Shown: in pieces, positions 22,488-29,379 of the stretch
Layout: every line of letters starts with the position of its first letter
Numbering within the stretch: the first letter of the stretch is position 1
IMG/VR virus record: IMGVR_UViG_3300002180_000007
Location: 1 to 29,814 of that record
Reading direction: 5' to 3' (one strand)
Origin: a virus
Length of the DNA: 29,814 nt
Made by a program: the position numbers and the translations under genes
Notes under the pieces: generated by a model
Told to the model about the DNA's origin: nothing
The model's input: the letters and a program-made list of their open reading frames with translations, nothing else
Database searches by the model: none

Positions 22488-22724
22488 TTAATCTTTAGCA
22501 GCATCATCTCTATAACCCCATGCAACATACCATTCTACTAAGGTAGGACATTCAGGGAGTTTTTTCCATTGGTCCAAAACCTGTTTCCTCAAATATGTAC
22601 AATAACCTTTAGGGGCATCCTCAGCATTTAAGAATGGGCATAATTCCCCCGCAATTACGTAACAATTTTTACCGCCTGGCAGTTTTACAGGTATGTTAAG
22701 TATTATTCCTTCATATTGGTTCAT
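22488..22724 (-). CDS. Cys4 protein (78 aa), paralogue of the gene at 28718
   Basis: The pattern GKNC, ELCPFL, KGYCTYL and LPECPTL gives four spaced cysteines, the same arrangement as the N-terminal domain of the 181-residue protein at 28718. The C-terminus (VEWYVAWGYRDDAAKD) is unique. GGGAGG lies 8 bases before the ATG. A metal-binding role is inferred. Confidence 0.65.
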   Translation of the reverse strand: MNQYEGIILNIPVKLPGGKNCYVIAGELCPFLNAEDAPKGYCTYLRKQVLDQWKKLPECPTLVEWYVAWGYRDDAAKD

Positions 22725-22763
22725 TCTCTAATCCCTCCCTTTGATAGTCAACACTATTTGACA

Positions 22764-22793
22764 GCCAGGGCAAGCAGTTAAGCCTACCCTGGC
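22764..22793. other. GC-rich hairpin without T run
   Basis: GCCAGGG (22764-22770) pairs with CCCTGGC (22787-22793) across a 16-base loop, in the leader of the gene at 22488-22724. It could be an attenuator, a processing site or a weak terminator after the SSB-like gene. Confidence 0.45.
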
Positions 22794-22808
22794 CATCTTG
22801 TCATTCAG

Positions 22809-23285
22809 TTAGAACGGCACATCGCTTACATCTGCCGGGGGTGCTTCAGGCAATGCCTGCTTCTTGACCAGTCCCTTGATTCGAGTTCCATAATCCTTGG
22901 AAGTCTCAAATTGCGCATCTCCCTCCCAACCTACCATCTTATTGAGTGCATCCCTAATGGTGATACCTTCTAAGGGAATGCCACAGATGTTAAGCGTGCT
23001 CTTGTAATGAAAAAAGCCCTTCAAGGCTCCCTCCCTTGACCCAGTGTCCTGCTTTCGCCTATTAAGCTCTTCCTTTGTCGGAACATACAAGTTCATGGAA
23101 TGCTCCCCAACATCCTTGTTGGTCACTTTTGCCCGCACCCAAACATTGCTAGGGCTAGCCTGATTCTGCTCCCATCCAAGAATCTTGACAGGGTGCACTC
23201 CATCAGGCACATATTGGCCAAATGTAGACTCCGGGATTTCACTCGTAGGGGGTACATGATCCAACATATCCTTTTCTTCTGTCAT
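22809..23285 (-). CDS. SSB-like single-strand DNA-binding protein
   Basis: The core of this 158-residue protein (VHPVKILGWEQNQASPSNVW, then VRAKVTNKDVGEHSMNLYVP) has OB-fold-like strand spacing. The C-terminus ends PPADVSDVPF, an acidic Phe tip as in bacterial SSB, which recruits partners. It sits between the coiled-coil partner and small Cys4 gene in the recombination module. AAGGGAAAC precedes the ATG. The assignment is by pattern and context. Confidence 0.7.
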   Translation of the reverse strand: MTEEKDMLDHVPPTSEIPESTFGQYVPDGVHPVKILGWEQNQASPSNVWVRAKVTNKDVGEHSMNLYVPTKEELNRRKQDTGSREGALKGFFHYKSTLNICGIPLEGITIRDALNKMVGWEGDAQFETSKDYGTRIKGLVKKQALPEAPPADVSDVPF

Positions 23286-23309
23286 TTCGTTTCCCTTCTC
23301 TTATTTTTT

Positions 23310-24026
23310 TTAGAAGCCGCTCATGGTTGGTTCATACTCTAAATCATTATATTCCTCCTTGCTTCTTGAGTTTGGCTTTACAGCTAGTCCTTCCTCCTTC
23401 CATATTTTAACTCCAGGTATCTCAGTTTCTTCTGCACGCACTACACGGCCTATTTTTACGGTATCAGGCATCATGTACTTTCTAGGTATCAAGTCTTCGT
23501 CTACAATTGCCCACTTTGTGGTATAACGGACTTGCGTTGACCCTGTAGCTCCCCTTACGGTCCCGACTGGCATTGCTTCAGGAGTATCTATTACCGGCAA
23601 AGGATCAAATATCTCCCCTGTGCTTTGGGTAAGCTCTGCTTGCTTCTGCAAAAGCTCCTCTTTTAGTCTTGCTTCCTCCTCAATCTTTGCCTGGATTTTC
23701 CGTTGCTTGGCATTAAAAGCCAGTATCTTATTCCTCAATATCTGGTTTGCTTCCTCAACTGGTACTGATATGGATTTGAAATCTCCATTGATACCCTTGA
23801 CCATATTATTCAAAGGTGTCACGTATTCCTTCCGCTTTGCTTCAAGTTTTGTGCCAATGCCACTGATAATGTTCAAGTCTTCATTGGCTCGCTTGACTTG
23901 CTCTATACTATTCACTTCTGCTTTTTTAGCATAAGCAAGCAGCTTATTGGCCTCAGACACCAAGGCAATGATCTCCTCATTACCTCTAGGATTTATTTTT
24001 ACCATTGCTTCAGTTGCTTCTGTCAT
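23310..24026 (-). CDS. Recombination-associated coiled-coil protein
   Basis: A long coiled coil (about 10-130, including RANEDLNIISGIGTKLEAKR) in this 238-residue protein is followed by a domain ending RYTTKWAIVDEDLIPRKYMM and VKIGRVVRAEETEIPGVKIW. This layout recurs in phage genes next to single-strand annealing proteins. It lies just downstream of the Rad52-like gene. GGAGATAGC precedes the ATG. It may help load or regulate the annealing protein. Confidence 0.65.
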   Translation of the reverse strand: MTEATEAMVKINPRGNEEIIALVSEANKLLAYAKKAEVNSIEQVKRANEDLNIISGIGTKLEAKRKEYVTPLNNMVKGINGDFKSISVPVEEANQILRNKILAFNAKQRKIQAKIEEEARLKEELLQKQAELTQSTGEIFDPLPVIDTPEAMPVGTVRGATGSTQVRYTTKWAIVDEDLIPRKYMMPDTVKIGRVVRAEETEIPGVKIWKEEGLAVKPNSRSKEEYNDLEYEPTMSGF

Positions 24027-24060
24027 TGCTATCTCCTATCTTTTTTATTTTGGCCTTAAA

Positions 24061-24615
24061 TTAAAAACTATCTGGATCGATGGCTTCTCTGGCATCCAGA
24101 TCAAATGTATTCTCCAGCATCTTATCTCGTGCAGCATACAAATCAGCACTAATCCCAAACAGTGAAGCTGCTTTCCTTAAGGCTATGCTGGAAGCTTTTT
24201 GCAAATCATCGCGAATATCGATCACTTCTCCTGCACGTTCTCCCGATGTATACCTGTTTATCTCTGACCCACCATATCCAGCCCTGGCCTGAGATTGCCC
24301 ATTGATAGTTACAACAAGATTACCCCTTACCCATACTTGTTTAGCCCCTATCTCTTCTCGCAAAATGTCCCAGCTCCAGTTAAGCATGAAGATCAGATTA
24401 AGTTGCTGGACAACCCAAGCATGAGGAGAATATGCAAAGATCAATCCACCCCGGCCTTTGCGATGCTTTACAGCATATTCAGGAGTGCGACCCATAAGCA
24501 TGTTAGCAATTGCCTCGGCTCGCGCTGTTTGCCATTTGTCATAGTCTTCACCCAATATATTAGGCACATTTGCATCAAGTGCCACAAGCGAAAACTGATT
24601 ATTTTCATTATTCAT
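24061..24615 (-). CDS. Rad52/Rad22-like single-strand annealing protein
   Basis: The Rad52-type core of this 184-residue protein includes TPEYAVKHRKGRGGLIFAYS, VWVRGNLVVTINGQSQARAG and the ending DLQKASSIALRKAASLFGIS. Such proteins anneal complementary single strands and drive phage recombination. It starts inside the end of the small zinc gene (8-base overlap). The SSB-like and coiled-coil genes follow downstream. Together they suggest recombination-dependent replication. Confidence 0.8.
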   Translation of the reverse strand: MNNENNQFSLVALDANVPNILGEDYDKWQTARAEAIANMLMGRTPEYAVKHRKGRGGLIFAYSPHAWVVQQLNLIFMLNWSWDILREEIGAKQVWVRGNLVVTINGQSQARAGYGGSEINRYTSGERAGEVIDIRDDLQKASSIALRKAASLFGISADLYAARDKMLENTFDLDAREAIDPDSF

Positions 24616-24757
24616 GCTTGGATTGCTTCTTCCTAGGATTCTTATCGCTACCCCTTACATGGTTCAGTTTACACTCAGCACAATACTTTGCTCGAAAACC
24701 TCCCTTAAAGATAATATCGCAATCAACACAAACTCTTGGCCAATCCTTTTTTGTCAT
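24608..24757 (-). CDS. Small zinc protein (49 aa)
   Basis: CVDCDIIF and KYCAEC give two CxxC pairs, typical of a compact zinc ribbon, and the ends are Lys-rich. AGGAGGG lies 9 bases before the ATG at 24757; a closer ATG upstream is too near the site. It overlaps the Rad52-like gene, suggesting coupling. Confidence 0.7.
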   Translation of the reverse strand: MTKKDWPRVCVDCDIIFKGGFRAKYCAECKLNHVRGSDKNPRKKQSKHE

Positions 24758-24771
24758 GTTTTCCATCCCTC

Positions 24772-24930
24772 CTATTCCAACCGGTAAACGGTAATATCAA
24801 GCCATTGAGCTACTTCAAGCTCCCCGAGATCCTTTGCATGGAGTTTGACCGCTTCATTTACGGCTTGCTCCCAGCCAGATTCATTCTGTGATTCATACTC
24901 AAATGGATTTATGGTCACTTTATATTTCAT
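24772..24930 (-). CDS. Small unknown protein (52 aa)
   Basis: The protein begins MKYKVTINPFEYESQNESGW and ends in VAQWLDITVYRLE. GGGAGG lies 6 bases before the ATG. It has acidic and helical sections but no known motif. It lies between other small genes of the recombination module. Confidence 0.6.
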   Translation of the reverse strand: MKYKVTINPFEYESQNESGWEQAVNEAVKLHAKDLGELEVAQWLDITVYRLE

Positions 24931-24951
24931 TATCTGCCTCCCTTTCTTATG

Positions 24952-25248
24952 TTAACTCCCATGCCAGCTAAGCTCCGCCTTGCGATTTATTAGCTTTACA
25001 CCTGTGCATGTCTTTATGTCTATTGCTAGCTTGACCAACTGTGTCATTCTGACCCTATCACCTATACGGAATTCAGTCACTTCGCATGGCGGATATTGCA
25101 CGCAAAGGGCATCGTCCTTCACATACAGTGAGGGATTATACAATATAGGATATTCCCGGTAATTGTCATATGGCGATAATGGCCTAGCATCAAACCCTGT
25201 GACCTCATACATTCCTGTGCCTACCTTTACCAATGTTAGATTACCCAT
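24952..25248 (-). CDS. Small unknown beta-rich protein (98 aa)
   Basis: The sequence alternates short strands (LTLVKVGTGMYEVTGFDARP, then RIGDRVRMTQLVKLAIDIKT). It may be a small SH3- or OB-like barrel, but no family can be named. The start overlaps the stop of the zinc-ribbon gene at 25241 (8 bases). Confidence 0.6.
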   Translation of the reverse strand: MGNLTLVKVGTGMYEVTGFDARPLSPYDNYREYPILYNPSLYVKDDALCVQYPPCEVTEFRIGDRVRMTQLVKLAIDIKTCTGVKLINRKAELSWHGS

Positions 25249-25414
25249 GATTGCTCTCCCTATTCTTGTCTTGTATTTCGCTAGTTGCTTGCTGTATGAC
25301 CTCCTCTACCTCTGATTTTTCGAGAGGGCAGTAGCAATTAGGGCAGGAATAATTGAATATCAATCCCCCATATTGGATGCAAGTGATCTCCTGTCTGCAT
25401 ACCGGGCACTTCAT
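25241..25414 (-). CDS. Small zinc-ribbon protein (57 aa)
   Basis: CPVC at residues 3-6 and CPNCYC near 24-29 are separated by a short hydrophobic strand. The C-terminal half is a charged helix (EKSEVEEVIQQATSEIQDK). GGAGAT lies 10 bases before the ATG. The pattern is that of a rubredoxin-like or zinc-ribbon domain. Confidence 0.7.
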   Translation of the reverse strand: MKCPVCRQEITCIQYGGLIFNYSCPNCYCPLEKSEVEEVIQQATSEIQDKNRESNHG

Positions 25415-25433
25415 CTTATGTTATATCTCCTTT

Positions 25434-25724
25434 CTAGTCTCTCCCGAATCCCTTAGGGAGATCGGCTTCGCTCCATTCGTCTAAGGTGGAGTCAAGGTCG
25501 CTAAGCCCATCAATTGCCGTTTGGATGTCCAGTTCCATCACCTCATCAAGCTTCAAGGCCGTGGGTGATTCCGATAAGGAGTCGGGCATATTCTCCCGCC
25601 ACTCCTCGAATTCGCCCTGTAACTCTATGAGTGATTCCAAGGTACTTTGCAAGTCGGAAACTTGCTGCTTCGCTCGTTCAATCGAGCTTTGCCATAACTT
25701 AGCCCTGCTATTCTTCTTTGCCAC
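25434..25724 (-). CDS. Coiled-coil protein ending LPKGFGRD
   Basis: I chose the GTG start at 25724, 6 bases after AAGGAGG (96 residues). An ATG further upstream opens the same frame but lies close to the end of the previous gene. A coiled coil (SIERAKQQVSDLQSTLESLI) is followed by an acidic region and the ending DLPKGFGRD, a conserved end of a widespread plasmid/phage protein family whose function I cannot name. Confidence 0.65.
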   Translation of the reverse strand: MAKKNSRAKLWQSSIERAKQQVSDLQSTLESLIELQGEFEEWRENMPDSLSESPTALKLDEVMELDIQTAIDGLSDLDSTLDEWSEADLPKGFGRD

Positions 25725-25800
25725 TCTGCACCTCCTTATCGAGCTACCCCGCTCGCTGGCACGGCCAATACGCTTAGCCGCACCCGGCGAAGGGGCTAGA

Positions 25801-26256
25801 TTACTCAACCATTATCCCCCTATTCAGGCAACATATTTCTTTTCCCCCCTCAATTAATTTTCCTAACTTAGTTGTATTGCCAATGACTGTATCTAGGTCA
25901 GCTTCATCAACGATTTCAAGATCAGCAGGCATCTCGATGAGCACCTTGCGACCTGTAGTTGTACCCTGGATTGCACTCCATTGCTCATAAAGCCACAATC
26001 CGTTAGGCTTAAGAATGAGTTTATACCCGCTCCAGTCCCAATTCCTCTCATACTCTATTTCTCGATCTTCTCGCTGGCTTACTAGATAGGCAAAGAAGCT
26101 CCTGCAACTCGACTCGTTAGCATTAGGCTGGCAATATCCTACTGCATCCGCCAGCTCTAGCAAGGCATCAAACTTGTCGCCACAAATAATGTCGAATGAT
26201 GCATCAAAGTCAATCCCTTTCGCCTCTGCTCGCTTGATTGCTTCCTGTGGTGTCAT
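25801..26256 (-). CDS. Unknown protein, first gene of the second leftward unit
   Basis: This 151-residue protein is mixed alpha/beta (DFDASFDIICGDKFDALLEL, LILKPNGLWLYEQWSAIQGT, RKVLIEMPADLEIVDEADLD). The Cys in CGYC and CCLN positions are few and not ribbon-like. GGGAGG lies 8 bases before the ATG. It is the first gene after the operator-controlled promoter at 26.3 kb, so it may be regulated as an early or damage-response gene. Confidence 0.6.
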   Translation of the reverse strand: MTPQEAIKRAEAKGIDFDASFDIICGDKFDALLELADAVGYCQPNANESSCRSFFAYLVSQREDREIEYERNWDWSGYKLILKPNGLWLYEQWSAIQGTTTGRKVLIEMPADLEIVDEADLDTVIGNTTKLGKLIEGGKEICCLNRGIMVE

Positions 26257-26279
26257 TGTTTGCCTCCCTTTACTTAAGA

Positions 26280-26315
26280 TGATATAAATGTATCACGATA
26301 TTAAAAGTTTGTCAA
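26280..26315 (-). promoter_or_regulatory. Second leftward promoter with the same operator
   Basis: On the minus strand, TTGACA (26315-26310), a 17-base spacer and TACATT (26292-26287) form a sigma-70 promoter. TGATAT-AAAT-GTATCA (26280-26295) covers the -10 box, in the same position as at 3677. The -35 box lies within the end of the gene at 26301-26513. It would serve the recombination module. Confidence 0.75.
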
Positions 26316-26513
26316 GTCTTTTAGGGAGACTTTTTTTGACGGATTTGATTGACCATGTCTCCTGATTGCAGCCATTGATATTGGCGTTATTCTTGAGCAT
26401 TGCAAACACTTGCCTATTGGCTTTTTTTTGTACCCTGGCATATCATCTGTACCAACATAGAGATCACCCCCGCAATACTTGCACCCTTTACTTACCCATT
26501 TCATTTCTTGCAT
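26301..26513 (-). CDS. Zinc-ribbon-like protein (70 aa)
   Basis: CKYCGG (11-16) and CLQCSR (37-42) give two CxxC pairs, a zinc ribbon, and the C-terminus is basic with SNPSKKVSLKDL. The ATG at 26513 follows GAGGAG by 7 bases; an ATG 17 codons upstream is less likely. The end of the gene carries the -35 box of the next promoter. A nucleic-acid-binding role is possible. Confidence 0.65.
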   Translation of the reverse strand: MQEMKWVSKGCKYCGGDLYVGTDDMPGYKKKPIGKCLQCSRITPISMAAIRRHGQSNPSKKVSLKDLTNF

Positions 26514-26548
26514 GGCTTTCTCCTCATGTGTTAAATAGCTTATGTGCT

Positions 26549-26581
26549 GGCCGGGACAAAACACTAAGCTTCACCCCGGCC
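26549..26581. other. GC-rich hairpin in leader of the zinc-ribbon gene
   Basis: GGCCGGG (26549-26555) pairs with CCCGGCC (26575-26581), about 18 bases apart, extended by one flanking T-A pair. No T run follows on the minus strand. It resembles the hairpin at 22764 and could be an attenuator or processing site. Confidence 0.45.
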
Positions 26582-26627
26582 AACTCCTACTTTACCCCCT
26601 GTATTCTCTTGAGTCCTCCTCCCTAGC

Positions 26628-27404
26628 TTAAATTTCTCTTCTCAAGCCATTAAGGTAAGGATGTTTCTTTTTTTGCCAGTAACTATATAGCACTAAAATC
26701 AGTTGTGATGTATGTGCTTCACTTTCAGTTTCTAATATGCGGACTCCTGCTTCAATCCAGCTAAGCTTAAAAGCATCCAAAGACTTGGCAGTCCATCCGG
26801 TAGTATGCCATTCTTTGTAATTCTGAGTAATGCAAATTTGCCCATTAGGATCAATCTTGTGATTGCGCCCCTCAATAATGAGGTAAGCTATATCTGCTTG
26901 CAAAATATGCTTTACTTGCCGGGTCATTCTGCTTTCCTTTTTATCTGTACCGTCCATAAATTCTTGTTCACCCATCGAGCTAAGCAGATCAGGAAATTTT
27001 TTGTGCTCAATTGCTACCAGTTGGCCTTCATGAGTGTAAAATTGCACATCACCGCCACCGCGCTTTAACCATAGTTGTTCTACTCGATACCATGTTTCCG
27101 GTAAGGTATTGCGCAATGATGGGGAGTTGGCATCAACCACTAAAGGCTTCTCTTTGAGTATGAGCTTGCTATCTGTTCCTATGTAGCTTGTGGGATAAAG
27201 CTTGCCCTTAAGCCAATCCCATGTAAAAATATGTCCTACTCTACTAATAGGCTTATCGCCATTCTGCATGTAATTGTTGAGGAGTAAGCGTAGAAATGCT
27301 GCTTCATGCTTATGATATATTTGTTCTATACTCATGCCATCTGCTTCAATTCTGACATGCAATAACCTTTTTTCTATCCCTAATGAAGTAATAACTCCTA
27401 TCAT
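26628..27404 (-). CDS. ERCC4-family nuclease
   Basis: The ERCC4/XPF nuclease signature is present in this 258-residue protein: Asp91 (VVDANS), Gly118-Asp119 (GGGDVQF), and E-H-K-K-F-P-D (133-139), matching E-R-K-x3-D with Arg replaced by His. A Gln-rich contact (TRQVKHILQ) and YLIIEG follow, as in the family. Such enzymes cut branched DNA such as recombination intermediates. The other domains are beyond 200 residues and unassigned. AGAGAGGGAGC precedes the ATG. The nearby Rad52-like gene supports a recombination role. Confidence 0.75.
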   Translation of the reverse strand: MIGVITSLGIEKRLLHVRIEADGMSIEQIYHKHEAAFLRLLLNNYMQNGDKPISRVGHIFTWDWLKGKLYPTSYIGTDSKLILKEKPLVVDANSPSLRNTLPETWYRVEQLWLKRGGGDVQFYTHEGQLVAIEHKKFPDLLSSMGEQEFMDGTDKKESRMTRQVKHILQADIAYLIIEGRNHKIDPNGQICITQNYKEWHTTGWTAKSLDAFKLSWIEAGVRILETESEAHTSQLILVLYSYWQKKKHPYLNGLRREI

Positions 27405-27446
27405 TGCTCCCTCTCTATGTCCATAACAAATTGAGCTATTCCCTTT

Positions 27447-27680
27447 TTACAGGGGAGGACTCCTGCTCCTCGTGGGCACATCCACAAAGCGAGCTATCCC
27501 GGAACTATAGCTTGCTAACTTCACCAATTCATAGCGCTTTGGTGTCTGGTGAAATGGGCAATTGCCGCAAAGCCCTGATAACTCTTGCATATACCGCCAC
27601 CACATCTTCAAAGAAGCGACCATTGAAACTCTTATGCTGTTCACAGGCTCATGTCCATAACAGATTGGCTCATCAGTCAC
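27447..27680 (-). CDS. Possible small Cys protein (77 aa, GTG start)
   Basis: The frame starts at GTG 27680, right after an in-frame stop, with a weak GAGAG before it. CGNCPFHQ in the middle resembles the CxxCP motif of the triplet paralogues. An imperfect 20-base direct repeat (ATGTCCATAACA at 27417 and 27651) brackets much of it. It could be a decayed copy or a real small gene. Confidence 0.4.
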   Translation of the reverse strand: MTDEPICYGHEPVNSIRVSMVASLKMWWRYMQELSGLCGNCPFHQTPKRYELVKLASYSSGIARFVDVPTRSRSPPL

Positions 27681-27688
27681 CTCTCAGG

Positions 27689-28021
27689 CTATAAAATCTT
27701 TTGCATGTAATCCCGAAGCCTTGCAGTTTCATGCAAAGTATCATATATGGCATCTTGAATGTGAATAAATGCACGCTCTATCTTGCCAATAGATTCTTCA
27801 GGAGTACAGCGGATGGTGAACTCTCCTGTTTTATTTTCGTACGTGACATCTAAAAGTTCTAAGTTATACGGTGTTCTGCAAAGCTTTAAGTCACTCAACA
27901 GTTTCGGGGCATTGAATTCTATGATTGTCAGGGCTTTTTCTGCGCTGAACTGATTACCTAAATTAGGCCGAAACGATGCTACGGTCTCACGTCCTTGAAT
28001 TGTAGTTACACTGATTTCCAT
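27689..28021 (-). CDS. Unknown protein (110 aa)
   Basis: Beta-like start (EISVTTIQGRETVASFRPNL), then helices (KIERAFIHIQDAIYDTLHET). GAAGGAGAAG precedes the ATG by 5 bases. It has no known motif. It is in an operon with other small genes. Confidence 0.6.
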   Translation of the reverse strand: MEISVTTIQGRETVASFRPNLGNQFSAEKALTIIEFNAPKLLSDLKLCRTPYNLELLDVTYENKTGEFTIRCTPEESIGKIERAFIHIQDAIYDTLHETARLRDYMQKIL

Positions 28022-28043
28022 TTCCCTTCTCCTTCTTTTTTAA

Positions 28044-28277
28044 TTAGTTGCCCTTTACCAGGCTCTTAACCCTTTCGATATGCTCATCGATGAGTCCATG
28101 CAGGGTCACAGAAGCCTTTTCGATCTCTACTTCAATCTCTTGTTGGTCTTGATACTGCCCTGTGTGCAATCTACAAATTACTCTATTCAATATACTCATC
28201 TCATTTGTAATTGCCTTGAGATTGAATGCCCCTGCTCTTTCAAGGGCTTCACCTAGATTGCCCTGTTCTGTTGTCAT
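28044..28277 (-). CDS. Helical protein (77 aa)
   Basis: The sequence is helical (ALERAGAFNLKAITNEMSIL, then VEIEKASVTLHGLIDEHIER). The start overlaps the stop of the upstream gene by 4 bases (28274-28277, ATGA). No known motif. It may form a helical bundle with a partner. Confidence 0.6.
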   Translation of the reverse strand: MTTEQGNLGEALERAGAFNLKAITNEMSILNRVICRLHTGQYQDQQEIEVEIEKASVTLHGLIDEHIERVKSLVKGN

Positions 28278-28522
28278 TTCTCATTCTCCACATACTCGAA
28301 CTTGCTATCCCTGTATTCGGGAAATGTCCTTAAGCGTCTCCTAGCATTACCGAGTGTCTGCTTCTCTGTTTTGCCTCGTTTCACATAGACTAAATCATGC
28401 GGAAAGTAAGTGCATACCTCGGTATAAGAGCCTTTACTATCGATGATTGTACGACCACTAACTCTCCAATCAATGACTTGTTGGCCATTAACTGGATGTG
28501 GCAATGTTTGTCTTAGTATCAT
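28274..28522 (-). CDS. Small basic protein (82 aa)
   Basis: Beta-like segments (DWRVSGRTIIDSKGSYTEVC) are followed by basic KRGKTEKQTLGNARRRLRTF. GGAGATGAC precedes the ATG. It ends inside the start of the helical gene. A nucleic-acid-binding role is possible given the basic patch. Confidence 0.6.
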   Translation of the reverse strand: MILRQTLPHPVNGQQVIDWRVSGRTIIDSKGSYTEVCTYFPHDLVYVKRGKTEKQTLGNARRRLRTFPEYRDSKFEYVENEK

Positions 28523-28536
28523 TTGTCATCTCCTAT

Positions 28537-28716
28537 CTATGGCTTCCGAAATTGTTTCGGCCATTTGTGGTTTCGCATCTCTTCCCCTCGGTATCGTTGG
28601 AGCTTAGCTATATCCCTTTCAAGTCGCCAGTTTGCAACCATGATTATGAAAGTGATAATTATCGCTACTATTGTTATCGCATATAAGCCTATGAGTAAAT
28701 AGTCTTCAAATGACAT
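28537..28716 (-). CDS. Small membrane protein (59 aa)
   Basis: One membrane helix (IGLYAITIVAIIITFIIMVA) is followed by a basic C-terminus (ERDIAKLQRYRGEEMRNHKW). The ATG at 28716 follows GGAGGATTGAG and is next to the stop of the upstream gene. The in-frame extension upstream is rejected. Function unknown. Confidence 0.65.
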   Translation of the reverse strand: MSFEDYLLIGLYAITIVAIIITFIIMVANWRLERDIAKLQRYRGEEMRNHKWPKQFRKP

Positions 28717-28717
28717 C

Positions 28718-29263
28718 TCAATCCTCCTTCTCAGGCTCAGTCGGTATCTCGAATGTTCTGAGATCATCGATCAAGTTCTCGACACTATCCGCAGCCTTCT
28801 TTAAGGCAAGCATAGCTGCATTATATGGGGTCAAGTATTCCTCATCCCTACTGAGATCGCAATTATACACGCAGTGCAAGCAGACATCTTCCTCAGCCTC
28901 ACTAGATGGTTGCAGGGAGTTGGCATAGATGCAGAATGCAAACAGCGAATCAAATGCCTCTAATATATCATTCAAATTATCCGCTATGCCATTAAACCAT
29001 TCTACAGTGGCCACTCGTGCTGCTTCCCATTCTTCTATTGTGCCCCCTTGTACTTTCCCTTTAGTTGCTATCGTGGGGTTAGTGGGCTTCACCGCCAGGC
29101 CAGGGCAGTTAAGCAGTTTTCTATGTCCAGGCTCTCCCAATTCGAGAAGATAGAGGCACTCCCCATCAGGCCAAAGTTCAGTTTGGTAGAAAAACTGACA
29201 TGTTTCATCCTTTGTTTTGCAAAATTCCCCATTTGGAATATTAACTGTTATTTGGATTCCCAT
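28718..29263 (-). CDS. Cys4-domain protein (181 aa)
   Basis: The N-terminal 55 residues (GEFC, ETCQFFY, DGECLYL, LLNCPGL) share the Cys4 layout of the protein at 22488. The rest includes a helical VEWFNGIADNLNDILEAFD region and CLHCVYNCD. It is probably a zinc or Fe-S protein with a helical partner-binding part. AAGGAGGTATC precedes the ATG. Confidence 0.65.
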   Translation of the reverse strand: MGIQITVNIPNGEFCKTKDETCQFFYQTELWPDGECLYLLELGEPGHRKLLNCPGLAVKPTNPTIATKGKVQGGTIEEWEAARVATVEWFNGIADNLNDILEAFDSLFAFCIYANSLQPSSEAEEDVCLHCVYNCDLSRDEEYLTPYNAAMLALKKAADSVENLIDDLRTFEIPTEPEKED

Positions 29264-29375
29264 TTGATACCTCCTTCTTTGTTTGCCTTTCCAGTTTCAT
29301 TTTATCGATCAAGTACCACAGGTAGCCCCTGCCTGTACGCTCGCGATATTTCTCGTAGTCTGGTAAGTGTTCCAT
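29241..29375 (-). CDS. Small basic protein (44 aa)
   Basis: The protein reads EHLPDYEKYRERTGRGYLWY then a charged helix (DKMKLERQTKKEV). Its end overlaps the start of the Cys4-domain gene by 23 bases. GGCGGGG precedes the ATG at modest strength. Short and not recognised, but it links gene C and the Cys4 gene. Confidence 0.5.
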   Translation of the reverse strand: MEHLPDYEKYRERTGRGYLWYLIDKMKLERQTKKEVSNGNPNNS

Positions 29376-29379
29376 TATA

